Below are positions 6,039-6,431 of a stretch of DNA of 6,431 nt, piece by piece (positions within the stretch are counted from its first letter, which is position 1; every line of letters begins with the position of its first letter). The translations under genes were made by a program, and so were the position numbers. The notes beneath the pieces were generated by a model that was not told the origin of the DNA, did not search any database, and was given only the letters and a program-made list of their open reading frames with translations. The stretch is from positions 1-6,431 of the forward strand of contig CAJUJI010000150.1 in assembly GCA_910586875.1 (NCBI GenBank), written 5' to 3'. Source of the DNA: an uncultured Anaerotruncus sp. (GTDB lineage Bacteria > Bacillota > Clostridia > Oscillospirales > Ruminococcaceae).

Positions 6039-6072
6039 GTTATAATATGATATTCTATTATAACGTTTTTTC
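6039..6072 (+). terminator. AT-rich hairpin with T tract after the carboxypeptidase gene
   Basis: GTTATAATA (6039-6047) pairs perfectly with TATTATAAC (6056-6064) around an eight-base loop and is followed by GTTTTTTC. The stem is weak because it is AT-rich, but position and T tract fit termination of the rightward gene, 20 bases after its stop. Read leftwards, the niaR side, there is no T tract. The arms contain TATAAT on both strands, probably by chance. Confidence 0.6.
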
Positions 6073-6092
6073 AAAAGAAAGGAAAGTCCGAA

Positions 6093-6431
6093 TTATTCAA
6101 TTTCCTCCGGCAGCAGGATTCCGTTCTCCTCCAGCTGGTGCAGGATGCGCTGGTACACCTCCTGTGAGGGGCAGACAATCGTGTGTAGGTGAACCCCTGC
6201 CGTCAGCATGGAAAGCGGGCTGGCCTGATGGGTTTGCAATTTTTGCAAAAAGATATCTGCGTCATAGCGGGAAAAGATGCGCAGCGGCCCGCAAAGCTGT
6301 CCGTAGATGGGATGGTCGATGATCACATCAATAAGCCCTCCCCCATTGTCCACTACAATATAAAGCTCATCCCGCAATCGTTTGTCACTGTGGGAACAGG
6401 CGATGGTGTAATATTTGTCGGATGGAGGTTT
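6093..6431 (-). CDS. niaR: NiaR-type niacin-responsive repressor, 3H domain (C-terminal part, cut by window edge)
   Basis: The frame is open from the stop at 6093 to the right edge, giving the last 112 residues; the N-terminal helix-turn-helix lies outside. The visible part is almost a complete 3H domain, the nicotinate-sensing half of NiaR, which represses NAD synthesis and niacin uptake genes. It reads CSHS, then RDELYIVVDNGG, DVIIDHPIYG, SRYDAD, PLSMLTAGVHLHTI and a final NGILLPEE. Counted from the edge, H14, E22, H81 and H83 sit where the metal ligands of Thermotoga maritima TM1602 fall (H79, E87, H144 and H146, recalled from the published structure), and their spacing is close. The TTG at 6377 is an internal leucine codon within this domain, not a start. 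The gene converges on the carboxypeptidase gene with a 74-base gap. Its operator and any NAD genes would be to the right, outside the window. Confidence 0.9.
   Translation of the reverse strand, partial: KPPSDKYYTIACSHSDKRLRDELYIVVDNGGGLIDVIIDHPIYGQLCGPLRIFSRYDADIFLQKLQTHQASPLSMLTAGVHLHTIVCPSQEVYQRILHQLEENGILLPEEIE

Noticed and set aside
6041..6062. Two perfect TATAAT boxes facing opposite ways in the hairpin after the carboxypeptidase
   Set aside because: Neither has a gene placed to use it or a convincing -35; they arise from the AT-rich terminator stem.
6093..6377. A stand-alone 94-residue protein starting at 6377
   Set aside because: The codon is TTG and the frame stays open to the window edge with CSHS and other conserved 3H-domain residues upstream, so it is the tail of a longer repressor.

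Overview
The window looks like an ordinary chromosomal segment of an anaerobic, probably spore-forming Firmicute, most likely in Clostridia (Oscillospiraceae/Ruminococcaceae-like). The grounds are G-rich Shine-Dalgarno sites, a PdaA-type muramic delta-lactam de-N-acetylase built as a Ser-rich lipoprotein, a NiaR-type niacin repressor and a soluble M14 gamma-D-glutamyl-diaminopimelate-type peptidase. Base composition is moderate. The taxonomic guess comes from family content and is not proven. I see no mobile element, tRNA, rRNA or CRISPR array, and no gene-free stretch longer than about 110 bases.

Layout: (1) 33-1814 (+) Na+/phosphate cotransporter with a C-terminal PhoU-like domain, closed by a strong hairpin at 1819-1851. 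(2) 1870-2667 (+) protein of unknown function, starting just after that hairpin. (3) A convergent, bidirectional hairpin at 2698-2737. (4) A leftward run of three genes: Nudix hydrolase (4468-5013), SAM methyltransferase (3858-4448, 19 bases after it, almost certainly cotranscribed) and, after a 107-base gap with a second hairpin, the polysaccharide deacetylase (2764-3750). (5) A divergent intergenic region of 102 bases (5014-5115). (6) 5116-6018 (+) zinc carboxypeptidase, followed by an AT-rich hairpin with a T tract. (7) The 3' end of a leftward niaR-like gene (6093-6431), cut by the right edge.

How they may work together: the deacetylase and the M14 peptidase both act on peptidoglycan or its fragments, so the middle of the window has a cell-wall remodelling or recycling flavour. 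The Nudix enzyme and methyltransferase look like housekeeping genes. The transporter (phosphate) and NiaR (niacin/NAD) are separate functions. I found no convincing new multi-gene system. The points most worth a second look are the unknown 265-residue protein with paired CxC and CxH motifs, the hairpins placed directly before the ribosome-binding sites of two genes, a perfect 13-bp stem-loop inside the deacetylase gene, and the odd ATG...TGA-GTG start region of the transporter.
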